A DNA stretch of 36,106 nt, from assembly GCA_019744945.1 (NCBI GenBank), contig JAIETT010000041.1, positions 1 through 36,106 of the forward strand, written 5' to 3'. A program made the translations under genes and the position numbers. Positions within the stretch are counted from its first letter, which is position 1. Each line of letters starts with the position of its first letter. Shown in pieces: positions 1 through 9,017 of this stretch. Source of the stretch: Burkholderiales bacterium. Lineage in GTDB: Bacteria; Pseudomonadota; Gammaproteobacteria; Burkholderiales; UBA11063. A model generated the notes under the pieces. It was not told the origin of the DNA. It ran no database searches and saw only the letters and a list, made by a program, of their open reading frames with translations.

Positions 1-222
1 AATGGAAGGATACTCTCTGACATAATTGCCACCAGAGATATTGAAAATGATGAAAAAGCAAAAGAAGAATTCAAGCGGACCTCGCCAGCCACATCACCGC
101 ACATTAATGTTTACGGGAACTATATTTTTAAAAATCACCATAAGATAGAGTCAATTTCGCAAATTGTGAGCAAATTGAAATTTAGCGACAATAATGTTAA
201 TGAATTGGATGAGGATAGCTAA
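1..222 (+). pseudogene. C-terminal fragment, probably a Tn3-family transposase tail
   Basis: Frame 1 is open from base 1 to TAA at 220-222: NGRILSDIIATRDIENDEKAKEEFKRTSPATSPHINVYGNYIFKNHHKIESISQIVSKLKFSDNNVNELDEDS*. 'TSPATSPHINVYGNYIF' resembles the 'xSPxxWxHINxxGxYxF' end of Tn3-family TnpA. The 5' part lies outside the window. Confidence 0.45.
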
Positions 223-510
223 ACCGCCAATTTCGGGGGATGGGCTAAAATACCCATATATAACTAGAGAGCTAGTAGGGATTCGCCTATGATTTTTTTT
301 CGTTATGGTTTACAATTGAGTAATCACGATCTAAACGCTGAGGATTTTCTTTAGATGCTTGTCCAAATATTTTTAATAGTCCCATTGCTCTCCAGCTCTA
401 TTTGCCCACCTTGGGTTATGTTTATATATTGAACCAAGTCCAATGAACTTATTTAAATCTGCTTAATTTACAAAATACATCTTTCATAATTTCAACTCGC
501 TATGTAGGCT

Positions 511-536
511 GTACCAAAAACACCTATTTTTGGTAC
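511..536. repeat. Perfect 10-bp inverted repeat GTACCAAAAA-caccta-TTTTTGGTAC (hairpin)
   Basis: Read directly from sequence. Confidence 0.7.
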
Positions 537-639
537 ACTCAGTATAACCTAATGTTAGCAATCGTTATCGAAGTTCGTTGGATTTTACATGATAACCCCT
601 AATAGAGACTGTTTTTCAAGCTTAAATAAAACATTAGGA

Positions 640-1173
640 CGAGGCATTTTCTACATTATTAAGATATTTATTAGTCTGGCAATTTCCGCTACAGGAGTGT
701 CTTTATCTTTATGTAGAGTTTTTAATAGCTGTATCTGTTTTTCAGTCAATGATTTAGGCCGTCCACCTTGCCGGACTCTGGCTCTGTCCGCCTCTAACCC
801 TGCGTTAGTTCGCTCTTTTATTATGTCTTTTTCAAATTCAGCTAATGAAGCAAATATATGAAATATTAGTTCCCAGTTGGCGTTGTAGTATCAATATTTT
901 CATGCAGTGATCTAAGTCCAATTTGTCGCTGCTGTAAATCATTTACTATCGTGAGCAGGTCTTTCAATGAACGACCTAAGCGGTCAAGCGTCCACACCAC
1001 AATTACATCATTTGCTCGAGCATATTCAATTGCTTTATGTAATTGTGGTCGTGCTAATTTTGTACCAGTAATTTTTCTTGAAAGATGCGTTCACACCCGA
1101 CATTACTTAACGCATCAATTTGTAGATTTAAATTTTGATCTAACGTTGATACTCTTGCATAACCAATGTTCAT
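640..1173 (-). pseudogene. Serine resolvase/invertase remnant with two frameshifts
   Basis: Minus-strand fragments: [34 protein letters not shown] / [65 protein letters not shown] / IFASLAEFEKDIIKERTNAGLEADRARVRQGGRPKSLTEKQ. Homologous to the intact resolvase at 32296-32883. Confidence 0.88.
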
Positions 1174-1457
1174 TGCAAATATCCCCATTGTATAAAGAGA
1201 TTTTTAAACTCTGGATTAGTTTTATTTATTAAGAAAAATAAATATTCTGGAGCGATATCTAAGGTACCATTTAACCAGGTAACTACACCCCATTCCTCTA
1301 ATTTGGCTTTTCTAAAAAGTTCTTTATCTTTTAATGGTACAAATACAGTTCCACTTTCTGGTAGATCTTGCAAATCAACTATACCTTCAGTACCATTATC
1401 AAACTGTAATGCTAATTTATAATCTTCGGCGTATCGACAAGATTTAACATGTAACAT
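1170..1457 (-). CDS. DUF2442 domain protein
   Basis: [32 protein letters not shown]...[18 protein letters not shown] is a typical DUF2442 pattern. The internal start at 1457 fits better than the ORF-track start at 1517. Its stop overlaps the resolvase start (ATGA). Confidence 0.75.
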   Translation of the reverse strand: MLHVKSCRYAEDYKLALQFDNGTEGIVDLQDLPESGTVFVPLKDKELFRKAKLEEWGVVTWLNGTLDIAPEYLFFLINKTNPEFKNLFIQWGYLQ

Positions 1458-1462
1458 AATTA

Positions 1463-1720
1463 TTACTCCAATGGTGTAATTGCTTTTAATGGTTCGCGTT
1501 TTTGCGCTAGTTCCCAATCCTTAAGTCGCTCTGTTCTATGTAATTCAACCCATTCAAAAACAAGATTAAGCGCGTGTCGCGGAAATTTATCCTTAATTAC
1601 AAGATTATTAATATTTACAGTGATTTAATATTCTCCGTATCGAGCATGGATGTGCGGTGGATTATGATCTCGCTATTGCATCATAATAATGATTCCTAAA
1701 AATCGTGATATCTCTGGCAT
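1463..1720 (-). pseudogene. DUF4160 domain protein, disrupted by in-frame stops
   Basis: Minus-strand MPEISRFLGIIIMMQ*RDHNPPHIHARYGEY*ITVNINNLVIKDKFPRHALNLVFEWVELHRTERLKDWELAQKREPLKAITPLE*. Matches the DUF4160 pattern 'MPxISRFxGIxIxMxxxDHxPPHxHARYGE'. Confidence 0.75.
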
Positions 1721-1905
1721 AAAACTATTGTTAAAAATGTGTAAATTCTCACATAAAATCAAATAAATTTACACTTTGATTATTTTATGAGATATTTTAC
1801 TATTTTACGATGTTAATTAGATTATTTTTGAAGATAATTTAGAACATGTAATAAATGAGGGTTTATTACACGATGAGAATTGGCGGGGTATTTGACGGAA
1901 AATTC

Positions 1906-1943
1906 CTTAGCGTACTAAAAAGCCCGAATTCTCTCGTGACCCC
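1906..1943. repeat. Solo Tn3-family terminal inverted repeat (38 bp)
   Basis: CTTAGCGTACTAAAAAGCCCGAATTCTCTCGTGACCCC aligns with the right IR of the 13.5-kb transposon, CTTAGCGTACGATAATTTCCGAATTCTCGTGTGACCCC. Confidence 0.85.
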
Positions 1944-2032
1944 TGTATGCTTCTACAATGGGTAAACCATTGTATGCAAAATTAGGTTTTGAAGAGGTTG
2001 ATGTATTACAAGAATGGCATTTGAAGAAATAA
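1943..2032 (+). pseudogene. GNAT acetyltransferase C-terminal remnant truncated by the Tn3 end
   Basis: Frame open from the IR edge: LYASTMGKPLYAKLGFEEVDVLQEWHLKK*, the typical GNAT motif B/C-terminus 'AS..G.PLY.KLGF'. Confidence 0.7.
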
Positions 2033-2137
2033 ATTAACTATTAATTATTGAAATTTATATATACTAAACTCGCAATATCAATTGGTTGCAGCAAGGTTTA
2101 AAAAAACCTGTGGTTTACGCATCTGAATTACCGCAGT

Positions 2138-2160
2138 AACTTACATAGATTATGTAAGTT
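2138..2160. promoter_or_regulatory. parS/operator-like palindrome AACTTACATA-gat-TATGTAAGTT
   Basis: Perfect 10-bp inverted repeat; the related motif recurs at 3139-3157, 3662-3689 and 4407-4422 around the par genes. Confidence 0.5.
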
Positions 2161-2204
2161 ACGTAAATTATGTAAAGTACTACAATAATTTATAATAATT
2201 CTAA

Positions 2205-3074
2205 GAACCTGTTTGGAATTAATTGCCAAAAAATATTAAACTAATGTATGTTGAAATTTTTGAATGAGTTAAACATGCGAAAAAGCTATCCAAGCGACAT
2301 AAGTAAAGAGCAATTTTAATTAATATTACCTGATTTAGAGTCTGCGCATAAGAAAACTAAACCCCGTAAAATTGATCTTTATGACATATTTTGTGCGGTA
2401 TATTATGTATTAAAAAGTGGTAGTCAGTGGCGGATGTTGCCAAGCGATTTTCCTAAATAGGAGTCAGTATATTTTTATTTCAGAATATGGACAGATAAAC
2501 CAAAACCAGAAACGGACAGTGTGTTGGAGATGGTCTTAAAAAAAACTGGTAGGCTTGATACGTATAAAAGCTGGCATGCAAGAAATGATGAGTTTTTGCA
2601 TCGTTGATGCGCAAAGTGTAAAAAACACCGATACGGCAGAAAATAAAGGTTACGACGCGGGTAAAAAAATTTCAGGAATAAAACGTCATATAGCAGTAGA
2701 TACCCAAGGCTTGCCACATACCATTTGTATAACTACAGCTAATGTAACTGATATAGCTGGTGCTGAATTAATGTTTGAAGCTGCTAAAGATAATTTAATA
2801 GCAGTACAAAACGTGTTGGTAGATGGTGGATATCGCGGTGAAAATTCTGCTGAAACTGTTAATGAGATACTAAACGAAACAGTTGAGATTGTTAAAAGAA
2901 ATGAGCTGCATAGTTTTCTGATCTTGCCAAAGCGTTGGATAGTCGATCGCTCATTTAGTTGGTTAGAAAAGTGCGTAGATTATGGAAAAATTGCGAGAGG
3001 CTTATGAATACAAGTTTACATATGGTGATACTGGCTCTTGCAACATTAATTTTAAGAAGATTCTAAACGGGTTC
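2205..3074 (+). mobile_element. IS5-family (IS1031-like) insertion sequence, degenerate
   Basis: Terminal IRs GAACCTGTTTGGAAT / ATTCTAAACGGGTTC; flanking TAA direct repeats (2202-2204, 3075-3077); DDE transposase remnant inside. Confidence 0.8.
2275..3007 (+). pseudogene. IS5-family transposase with in-frame stops and a frameshift
   Basis: MRKSYPSDISKEQF*LILPDLESAHKKTKPRKIDLYDIFCAVYYVLKSGSQWRMLPSDFPK*... then in another frame SFCIVDAQSVKNTDTAENKGYDAGKKISGIKRHIAVDTQGLPH...RWIVDRSFSWLEKC. Confidence 0.88.
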
Positions 3075-3165
3075 TAACAATTATAAGTTTTCCAATAAAT
3101 AACAAATTTTTAAAAACTGTAAGCTAAATAATTTATTTAACTTACATAATTTATGTATTTATAGT

Positions 3166-3534
3166 TTATGACTGCCGACCTTTAGGATGCTTTGTAATTA
3201 AAGAAACCAAATTTGCTAATTCATTTTCAGGTGTTAATTCTAATAGTTTAAGACCAATCCTAATTATTTCAGATTTATTTAAAGTCTTACCAGCAAGTCC
3301 AAATCTACTAACTTGTGCAGTAATATTATCAACTTCATCAATACCAAAAGTAAAAGTTAGATTTTTTGTAGTACTTACTTTTCTAGTTTCTTCATTATCA
3401 CCTAACCCCATAGCTTTATCTGCATTTTTAATTAATTGATTAGTTAAAATAGCTTCAGTAGGTTTATTTATTTGTTGATTAACAGATTTACCGATTAAAT
3501 CATTGAGATTATTCTTCTTCATATAATGTCCCAT
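3166..3534 (-). CDS. Small ParB-like/partition accessory protein
   Basis: 122-aa ORF downstream of and co-oriented with ParA; basic N-terminal linker plus a C-terminal helical domain (NKSEIIRIGLKLLELTPENELANLVSLI) compatible with an RHH-type partner. Confidence 0.55.
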   Translation of the reverse strand: MGHYMKKNNLNDLIGKSVNQQINKPTEAILTNQLIKNADKAMGLGDNEETRKVSTTKNLTFTFGIDEVDNITAQVSRFGLAGKTLNKSEIIRIGLKLLELTPENELANLVSLITKHPKGRQS

Positions 3535-3670
3535 CTATATCTTTACAGCTTAATATTATAATATTTTACATAAAATACATAAAGTATTACAAGTTGCTTT
3601 TTAAGTTAAAGTAACTAAATTGATAACAGGTTTGATCATTTTTAACCTGTCGAAAAATATATTATGTAAG

Positions 3671-4327
3671 TTACATAATATATGTAAGAACTTCATCAGT
3701 TAAAAGTGCAATTTCATTTTTAGCTTTACTATTTTTTGAAGTATAAACACTTTCACCAGCCAAGGCAACCTCACCATAAACAGAACGATTATTAACCTGA
3801 CATTTAAATAAATTAATATTTTCATCATTTTTGCAGTAATTAATGATACTTTGTGATAATCGTTTATTTGGTTCACACATATTTGGCACAATTTTAGAAA
3901 CTAATTTTTCATTGGTCATAGCGGCGGCAGAAATTAATTTTAATATGCCGCTGATAGCCCATAAATCTGTAGAACTCGGCTTAACTGGAATTATCGCAAG
4001 ATCCGAAACCAATAATGCTGATGCACTAAATTCAGTCTCAGTACTTGGAGGGCAGTCAATAATAATAACATCGTAATCAGCAATAAAATTTACAATAGAA
4101 CGATGTGCTTTACCTGCAGCACTTGCTAAACTTATAACATGGCAAGGAAACGGTAAATCATCGGCTGCACAATTTGCCCAACTAGTAGCGCTAGATTGTG
4201 TATCACCATCAATCACTAATACTTTTTTATTATGCCTAAGACTTAAAGTTGCTGCCAAATTCATGGTAATTGTTGTTTTTCCACAGCCACCTTTTTGATT
4301 AATTAGAGAAATTATTTTTGCAGCCAT
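3671..4327 (-). CDS. parA: ParA-family partition ATPase
   Basis: Walker A-type KGGCGKTT, VIDGDTQSSATSW, VIIIDCPPSTE. Confidence 0.95.
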   Translation of the reverse strand: MAAKIISLINQKGGCGKTTITMNLAATLSLRHNKKVLVIDGDTQSSATSWANCAADDLPFPCHVISLASAAGKAHRSIVNFIADYDVIIIDCPPSTETEFSASALLVSDLAIIPVKPSSTDLWAISGILKLISAAAMTNEKLVSKIVPNMCEPNKRLSQSIINYCKNDENINLFKCQVNNRSVYGEVALAGESVYTSKNSKAKNEIALLTDEVLTYIM

Positions 4328-4406
4328 AAGCTAACTCCTAAAATACATCATTAATTTATATTACATAAAGTATTATAACATAATAATATACATAACGTAC
4401 ATATAC

Positions 4407-4422
4407 TACATAACTTATGTAA
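4407..4422. promoter_or_regulatory. TACATAACTTATGTAA palindrome upstream of parA (candidate parS/operator)
   Basis: Same motif family as 2138-2160 and 3662-3689. Confidence 0.5.
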
Positions 4423-4916
4423 CAAATTTAGCCAGCCAAGTTAAAACAACTATTCCTTAAGAGTAAATACATGTTAAACCACATGCAAAAGGTTAAATTT
4501 TTTGTGAACGGCAACCGTAGAATAAATCATTATTTAATTATGGGTTGCTATTGGCTTTTCTTACCAAACACACAATTAAATAACACTATTATTGCAACTA
4601 ATTTACAATTGTGTTAGCAAAAAATTATAATAATAAATTTTTTTGATTTTTGATTAATTTAAAGCTCTAGAAGCGTTTGAATTTAATGTCCTAATGGGTA
4701 ATTATCAATATTGTATTCCAGTTGTTACTATAGCCCTTAAAATGCCAACTATAGAGACGTTTATTTATAGTTGAGACTTTTCTGAAGCCGTCAATCAATC
4801 TTAATTACTTATGTTGCGCTCGTTTTGGGATATCATTAGGGATAAATTATTATTTAGGATATGATATTTATGTGGATTTATTTTCATTTTTAATTATTAT
4901 AATATTGTGGGGGTTT

Positions 4917-4940
4917 AAGGGGGTAGCTCGCTACCCCCTT
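4917..4940. other. Strong hairpin AAGGGGGTAG-CTCG-CTACCCCCTT
   Basis: Perfect 10-bp stem with tetraloop, followed by T-rich/AT-rich sequence. Confidence 0.7.
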
Positions 4941-4976
4941 TGATTAAAAATATTCGCTTGCGAATTATTTTATTAT

Positions 4977-5041
4977 TGAGGTGAGGGGGCTTAGGGCGGG
5001 CGCTATACGAGGTACGAGTATTAGCGGGCGAACTCACCTCA
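4977..5041. promoter_or_regulatory. Nested GC-rich inverted repeats, candidate oriT or ssi-type origin structure
   Basis: TGAGGTGAG (4977-4985) / CTCACCTCA (5033-5041) encloses CGCTATAC (5001-5008) / GTATTAGCG (5018-5026). Minus strand reads CGCTAATACTCGTACCTCGTATAGCGCCCGCCCTAAG. Confidence 0.4.
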
Positions 5042-5155
5042 CATAGTGAGATAAAATTTTGCTAAAAATTTTTATTTCTATGATTATTTAAAGGATTAAA
5101 TAAGGATTAGGGGTGCTATTAAAGATCATAAAATCAGTAGGATATGTTGTAAATT

Positions 5156-5631
5156 GGTATCTGATAGTAACCTATTCTGGTATCTGATAGTAACCTAATT
5201 GGTATCTGATAGTAACCTAATTGGTATCTGATAGTAACCTAATTGGTATCTGATAGTAACCTAATTGGTTAAGAGCGTGAATAATTTCATGTCAAATTAA
5301 TATAAGCTGTTGTTTTGTGCTAAAATATGTTAACTCGGTATCTGATAGTAACCTAATTTCTTGATTATTCATGATAAAAATATGATTTGGGTATTATGTT
5401 AAATTAAATGTTTATTTGTATGAAATTTGTTGATCATGTAAGAAACTGTTTTATAATTGTTTAACCGCGGGTAGTATCTGATAGTAACCTAATCGGGTAT
5501 TTATCTTTAAAGTACTGACTTCCTAGATCAAGGATTCAACTAAATTGTGCAATTATCAAATAATAAAACATAACAATGCATTACACTGTTATGTTTTATT
5601 ATTTAGGTTATCGGTATCTGATAGTAACCTA
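5156..5631 (+). repeat. Eight direct iterons, core GGTATCTGATAGTAACCTA (vegetative origin)
   Basis: Copies start at 5156, 5179, 5201, 5223, 5245, 5337, ~5474 and 5613; four share a 22-bp period; they lie immediately downstream of the rep gene. Confidence 0.93.
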
Positions 5632-5639
5632 GTTTATAA

Positions 5640-6602
5640 TTAAAATCTTTTAAACAGTTGTTGTTGAATTGGTTTACCATATTTATATATTACTAAATAA
5701 TTATTTTCGGTAATCTCCCAGCTCCAATTAGATTTGCTATCCACTGTTTTAAAAGCTTGCTTAATTAGGTCTAAAGCTGATTTAAGCTTTTGTTTAAATC
5801 CTTTAAGTTCTGAAACGCTTCTGCAAAGTGTTTGTATATAATTTAATTTTAATGGAATAGGGTTATTATGACTTTCATAAAAACTATAAATCCACCTTGC
5901 TAATTGGTTATCACCAAGTAAATTACGGACATTTTGATTTATTAGTGTGTAATCTTTATCTGAAAAAATATTAATCATTTTTTTATTGTATCTGATAACT
6001 AGCTTACCATCTCCGTTACCATCAATAAAAACATCATCAATCAAACTACCATAATATTCTTTACCACTAACACGTAATGTGACTTTGCCGAAAGCAAGTC
6101 TCTTTGCTCGTACAATCAATCTGTCTCTGGTAATTTTTTGATTACTTAGGTTCATTAATTTACAAAGTTCATAAAGTGTTATTCTTAGCTCACTATCAAC
6201 GTTATTCTTTTTTGCTAAATAAATTAATGTATCCCACAACTCTTGATCATTTTGATCTAAGTATTCACCACTAAATTTAATATCATACTGGCTCATGCTA
6301 AAAATAGCTTCGTCTTTAACTATAGATCTTTTACCTTTTTTTACAAGACCAAATAGAGCACTTCTTAAAAATCCATTTGGTATTGCTCTTTTTTCTTCAA
6401 AAATGTCAGGCAAAAATATTTCAGTAGGCCTTTGCATAAGCTCATCCTCTGCCCGTAATACAGCTATTTCCTCTTTAATCTTTTGCATATTCTGTATAAT
6501 TAGAAACTTTTGATCTGCTACTTTTTCATCATTTAATTGTTGATTCAATTGTTGAATTAAAAGCTCTTTATCTGCTATAGACATTCTATTTTCTTCCATC
6601 AA
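5640..6602 (-). CDS. Plasmid replication initiator, TrfA-like
   Basis: NGFLRSALFGLVKKGKRS...YDIKFSGEYLDQNDQELWDTLIYLAKK and winged-helix-like remainder resemble the TrfA family; adjacent to iterons. Confidence 0.8.
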   Translation of the reverse strand: MMEENRMSIADKELLIQQLNQQLNDEKVADQKFLIIQNMQKIKEEIAVLRAEDELMQRPTEIFLPDIFEEKRAIPNGFLRSALFGLVKKGKRSIVKDEAIFSMSQYDIKFSGEYLDQNDQELWDTLIYLAKKNNVDSELRITLYELCKLMNLSNQKITRDRLIVRAKRLAFGKVTLRVSGKEYYGSLIDDVFIDGNGDGKLVIRYNKKMINIFSDKDYTLINQNVRNLLGDNQLARWIYSFYESHNNPIPLKLNYIQTLCRSVSELKGFKQKLKSALDLIKQAFKTVDSKSNWSWEITENNYLVIYKYGKPIQQQLFKRF

Positions 6603-6781
6603 AATACCACCAAACTAAAGTTAGGTCAATTTTATAATTAAGAATACAAATTTCTAACCTAATAATTGAGGGATAACAAAGTTTAATGACATAACCCCAA
6701 ATTATACATCATTAAACCTATAATTTTCTAAGTGCTTGATTAATGCAGAATACTGTAACTTAAACACAATCCATTGAAGTT

Positions 6782-6993
6782 GGGGTATGTTTAGATATTG
6801 CAGCAAATCCAACGAACATAACAAACACGTTGGTATTAATAGCTTATATCGAAACATCCCAAAAACAGTTGTTATTGAAACATTAGAAAAATAGTTCCAA
6901 AACAGTTTTATCCCAAAATTAAGGCAGGTTATGTTTTGAAACAACCAAACCTGATATGTTCGTTGGATTTGCTGCAATATCTAAACATACCCC
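6782..6993. mobile_element. MITE-like element with 39-bp perfect terminal inverted repeats
   Basis: GGGGTATGTTTAGATATTGCAGCAAATCCAACGAACATA (6782-6820) is exactly the reverse complement of 6955-6993. No coding capacity. Confidence 0.75.
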
Positions 6994-7042
6994 TAATAGT
7001 GCATTTCAATACAATGCTAATAATACGCTGTAGATATATACT

Positions 7043-7285
7043 ATGCAAAAAGTTTACAATAGTAGTATGGAAAAATTATCACACCCTATATTAGGTATAA
7101 CTGCGGCTAACATTCGCAGATTACGTAAACAACTTGGCCTGTCGCAAGAAGAGCTGGCAGATATTGCTGGTTGTCACCGTACTTATGTTGGTATGGTCGA
7201 ACGTGCTGAAATTAATATTACCATAACTAATCTGCATAAGATTGCTACGGCATTGCAAGTTAATATAATCGAATTATTGAAATAG
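7043..7285 (+). CDS. XRE-family (Cro/CI-type HTH) regulator
   Basis: NIRRLRKQLGLSQEELADIAGCHRTYVGMVERAEINITITNLHKIATALQV. The true start may be Met at 7067. Confidence 0.9.
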   Translation: MQKVYNSSMEKLSHPILGITAANIRRLRKQLGLSQEELADIAGCHRTYVGMVERAEINITITNLHKIATALQVNIIELLK

Positions 7286-7288
7286 TTC

Positions 7289-7453
7289 TTAGCTATTTTG
7301 TTCTTTTTCATTTGTCTCTAATAAGTGCTCAGGTAGCGCAGCACGGAGTACCATATTCACAAAATCATCTAATGAGTTATCATTGCGATGTTTCTCAATC
7401 CATTCATATATATCATGCTCTATTTTTAGCGTAATTTCGCAAACTTTAGTCAC
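7289..7453 (-). CDS. Small 54-aa RHH-like protein (not in ORF track; GTG start)
   Basis: VTKVCEITLKIEHDIYEWIEKHRNDNSLDDFVNMVLRAALPEHLLETNEKEQNS*. GTGA overlap with the stop of the upstream gene; paralogous to 9720-9869. Confidence 0.65.
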   Translation of the reverse strand: MTKVCEITLKIEHDIYEWIEKHRNDNSLDDFVNMVLRAALPEHLLETNEKEQNS

Positions 7454-8043
7454 AGATACTCTTTCTTGTAGAGCTTATTATTCTCAATTACTACATTTAG
7501 CTTCTCTAACGAAATAGCATTATTAATTAATTCTTTCATAGCCGCAGCTGTAGTTGCCAGGTTATTCCGAATACGATAGTTTTCAATCTCACCAAAGATT
7601 AAAAAGTCTTCATAGTCATGTAAATCAGTGCGCATTTGCAGGGTTTTATTGATGTATTCTTGCCAGAGCTGTTTCGTTTGTCTGAACAAATAGTCGTGGA
7701 ACATTATTGAATCGATAACTGTAGGTTCATTGGCAATAGCTAGCTGTGTCTCTAAACCAATGATATCTTCGGATTTAACTCCACGCGAATCCTCAAGTTC
7801 TTCAGGAATAGTTAAGTTACTATCATTATGAAACACTTGTTGGCCAAAGTTCTTCTCGATTAAATCGACATAGATTAGCTCTTTGCTTTTCGGATGAATT
7901 GGAGTATAGAATGAACAAACCTTTTTATCTAGTTTATAGCTCAGAACTGTACAAGTTATAGCATTTACAGGATTTTCTTCAAAAGGTACGAAGTTAACGA
8001 TTGAGTAATCAATCAACTTTAAATCGTTATGTTGGACTAACAT
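7450..8043 (-). CDS. Hypothetical protein, 197 aa
   Basis: Long ORF without a rival; translationally coupled to the 7289-7453 ORF. Confidence 0.75.
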   Translation of the reverse strand: MLVQHNDLKLIDYSIVNFVPFEENPVNAITCTVLSYKLDKKVCSFYTPIHPKSKELIYVDLIEKNFGQQVFHNDSNLTIPEELEDSRGVKSEDIIGLETQLAIANEPTVIDSIMFHDYLFRQTKQLWQEYINKTLQMRTDLHDYEDFLIFGEIENYRIRNNLATTAAAMKELINNAISLEKLNVVIENNKLYKKEYL

Positions 8044-8204
8044 TATTTATTTCCCACTATATTTTTCATGATTTTATCATAATAATAAAAAGAAAGTTGA
8101 GTGTATTAAATATCATTAATATATCTGAAATATTGTTATAAAATATTACTAATAAACAATGATTATCGGTATAATATCGTAAAGTTAAAATAAAAGGATT
8201 TGGA

Positions 8205-8789
8205 ATGTATGCCTTACAAGAGTCGTTAATTCCTGAGGAATTTCAGCATAATAATCGGGTAATTAATATCACGCATAAATTTTGTCATAATGAAGATCAA
8301 GATTTAATGGTAGTTATTACCACATTCAAATACGATTTCTTTGATTTTGATGGGCCGAGTATATCTACTGGTTATGAAGGTAAATACTCCGGAAAGAGCA
8401 TGATAACCTTAGCCGTTGATATTGAAACGGCTAAGGTAGATGTTACAAGCATCCCGCGCTTTGCTGACAATCATGATTTCATGGCAATACTCGAAGAAGT
8501 TAAGACTTACTATGATTTGCTGTTACAGATCTCTGATTCAGCGAATCAATTTATTGTCGAAGAAACCATTAAACCAGTTCAAATTAAGTTTAATATGCTC
8601 AATAAAGAAGATTATAAGCTATATTCCGCACTAACCGGATACATCAATAATATTGAATCAAACACACTCAGTGCTGGTCTGCGTAGTATTATGAACTTTG
8701 GATTTAGGGTCCATGATCATGGTGTAAGGGTTTCACCAACCAATAAAGTCTACTTGGTTAAAGAAATGCCGCTTACTAAATCACGGTAG
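8205..8789 (+). CDS. Hypothetical protein, 194 aa
   Basis: Long ORF with an RBS-like AAAGGATTTGGA before ATG; divergent from 7450-8043. Confidence 0.75.
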   Translation: MYALQESLIPEEFQHNNRVINITHKFCHNEDQDLMVVITTFKYDFFDFDGPSISTGYEGKYSGKSMITLAVDIETAKVDVTSIPRFADNHDFMAILEEVKTYYDLLLQISDSANQFIVEETIKPVQIKFNMLNKEDYKLYSALTGYINNIESNTLSAGLRSIMNFGFRVHDHGVRVSPTNKVYLVKEMPLTKSR

Positions 8790-9017
8790 AAGCTTATCTT
8801 TCTTAATTTCTGTACTATAAGTTACTAATTATCAAATCTGAAATAAGCTTTTATTTAATGCTTAATTTTAAGACAAGTAATTGCCTTATTTATAATGGTA
8901 TTCAATAGCTTATCTAATCATTTAATACGAAAAAAAGTTCCATATGTAACAAAGGATACAATCGCTATTGCAATAATTGTAGATAAAATAGTAGCTATAT
9001 CAACTCCTTTTCATTTT

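Noticed and set aside
589-1232. Plus-strand ORFs 589-861 and 951-1232 as genes
   Set aside because: They are antisense to the recognisable resolvase remnant; the same antisense artefact occurs opposite the intact resolvase (32435-32848).
2475-2717. Minus ORF inside the IS
   Set aside because: Antisense to the transposase remnant, no plausible protein family.
3700-4076. ORFs 3700-3891 (-) and 3843-4076 (+)
   Set aside because: Overlap the strongly supported ParA gene in other frames.
5377-5404. Possible dif/pdif XerC/D site (TTATGTTAAAT at 5394-5404)
   Set aside because: Only the XerD-like half matches; the expected XerC arm 6 bp away (aaaatatgatt) does not.
5156-5631. CRISPR array
   Set aside because: Repeats are contiguous 22-bp iterons without unique spacers of constant size, beside a rep gene; no cas genes.
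6295-6977. ORFs 6295-6513 (+) and 6702-6977 (-)
   Set aside because: The first is antisense to the replication initiator; the second is produced by the MITE inverted repeats.
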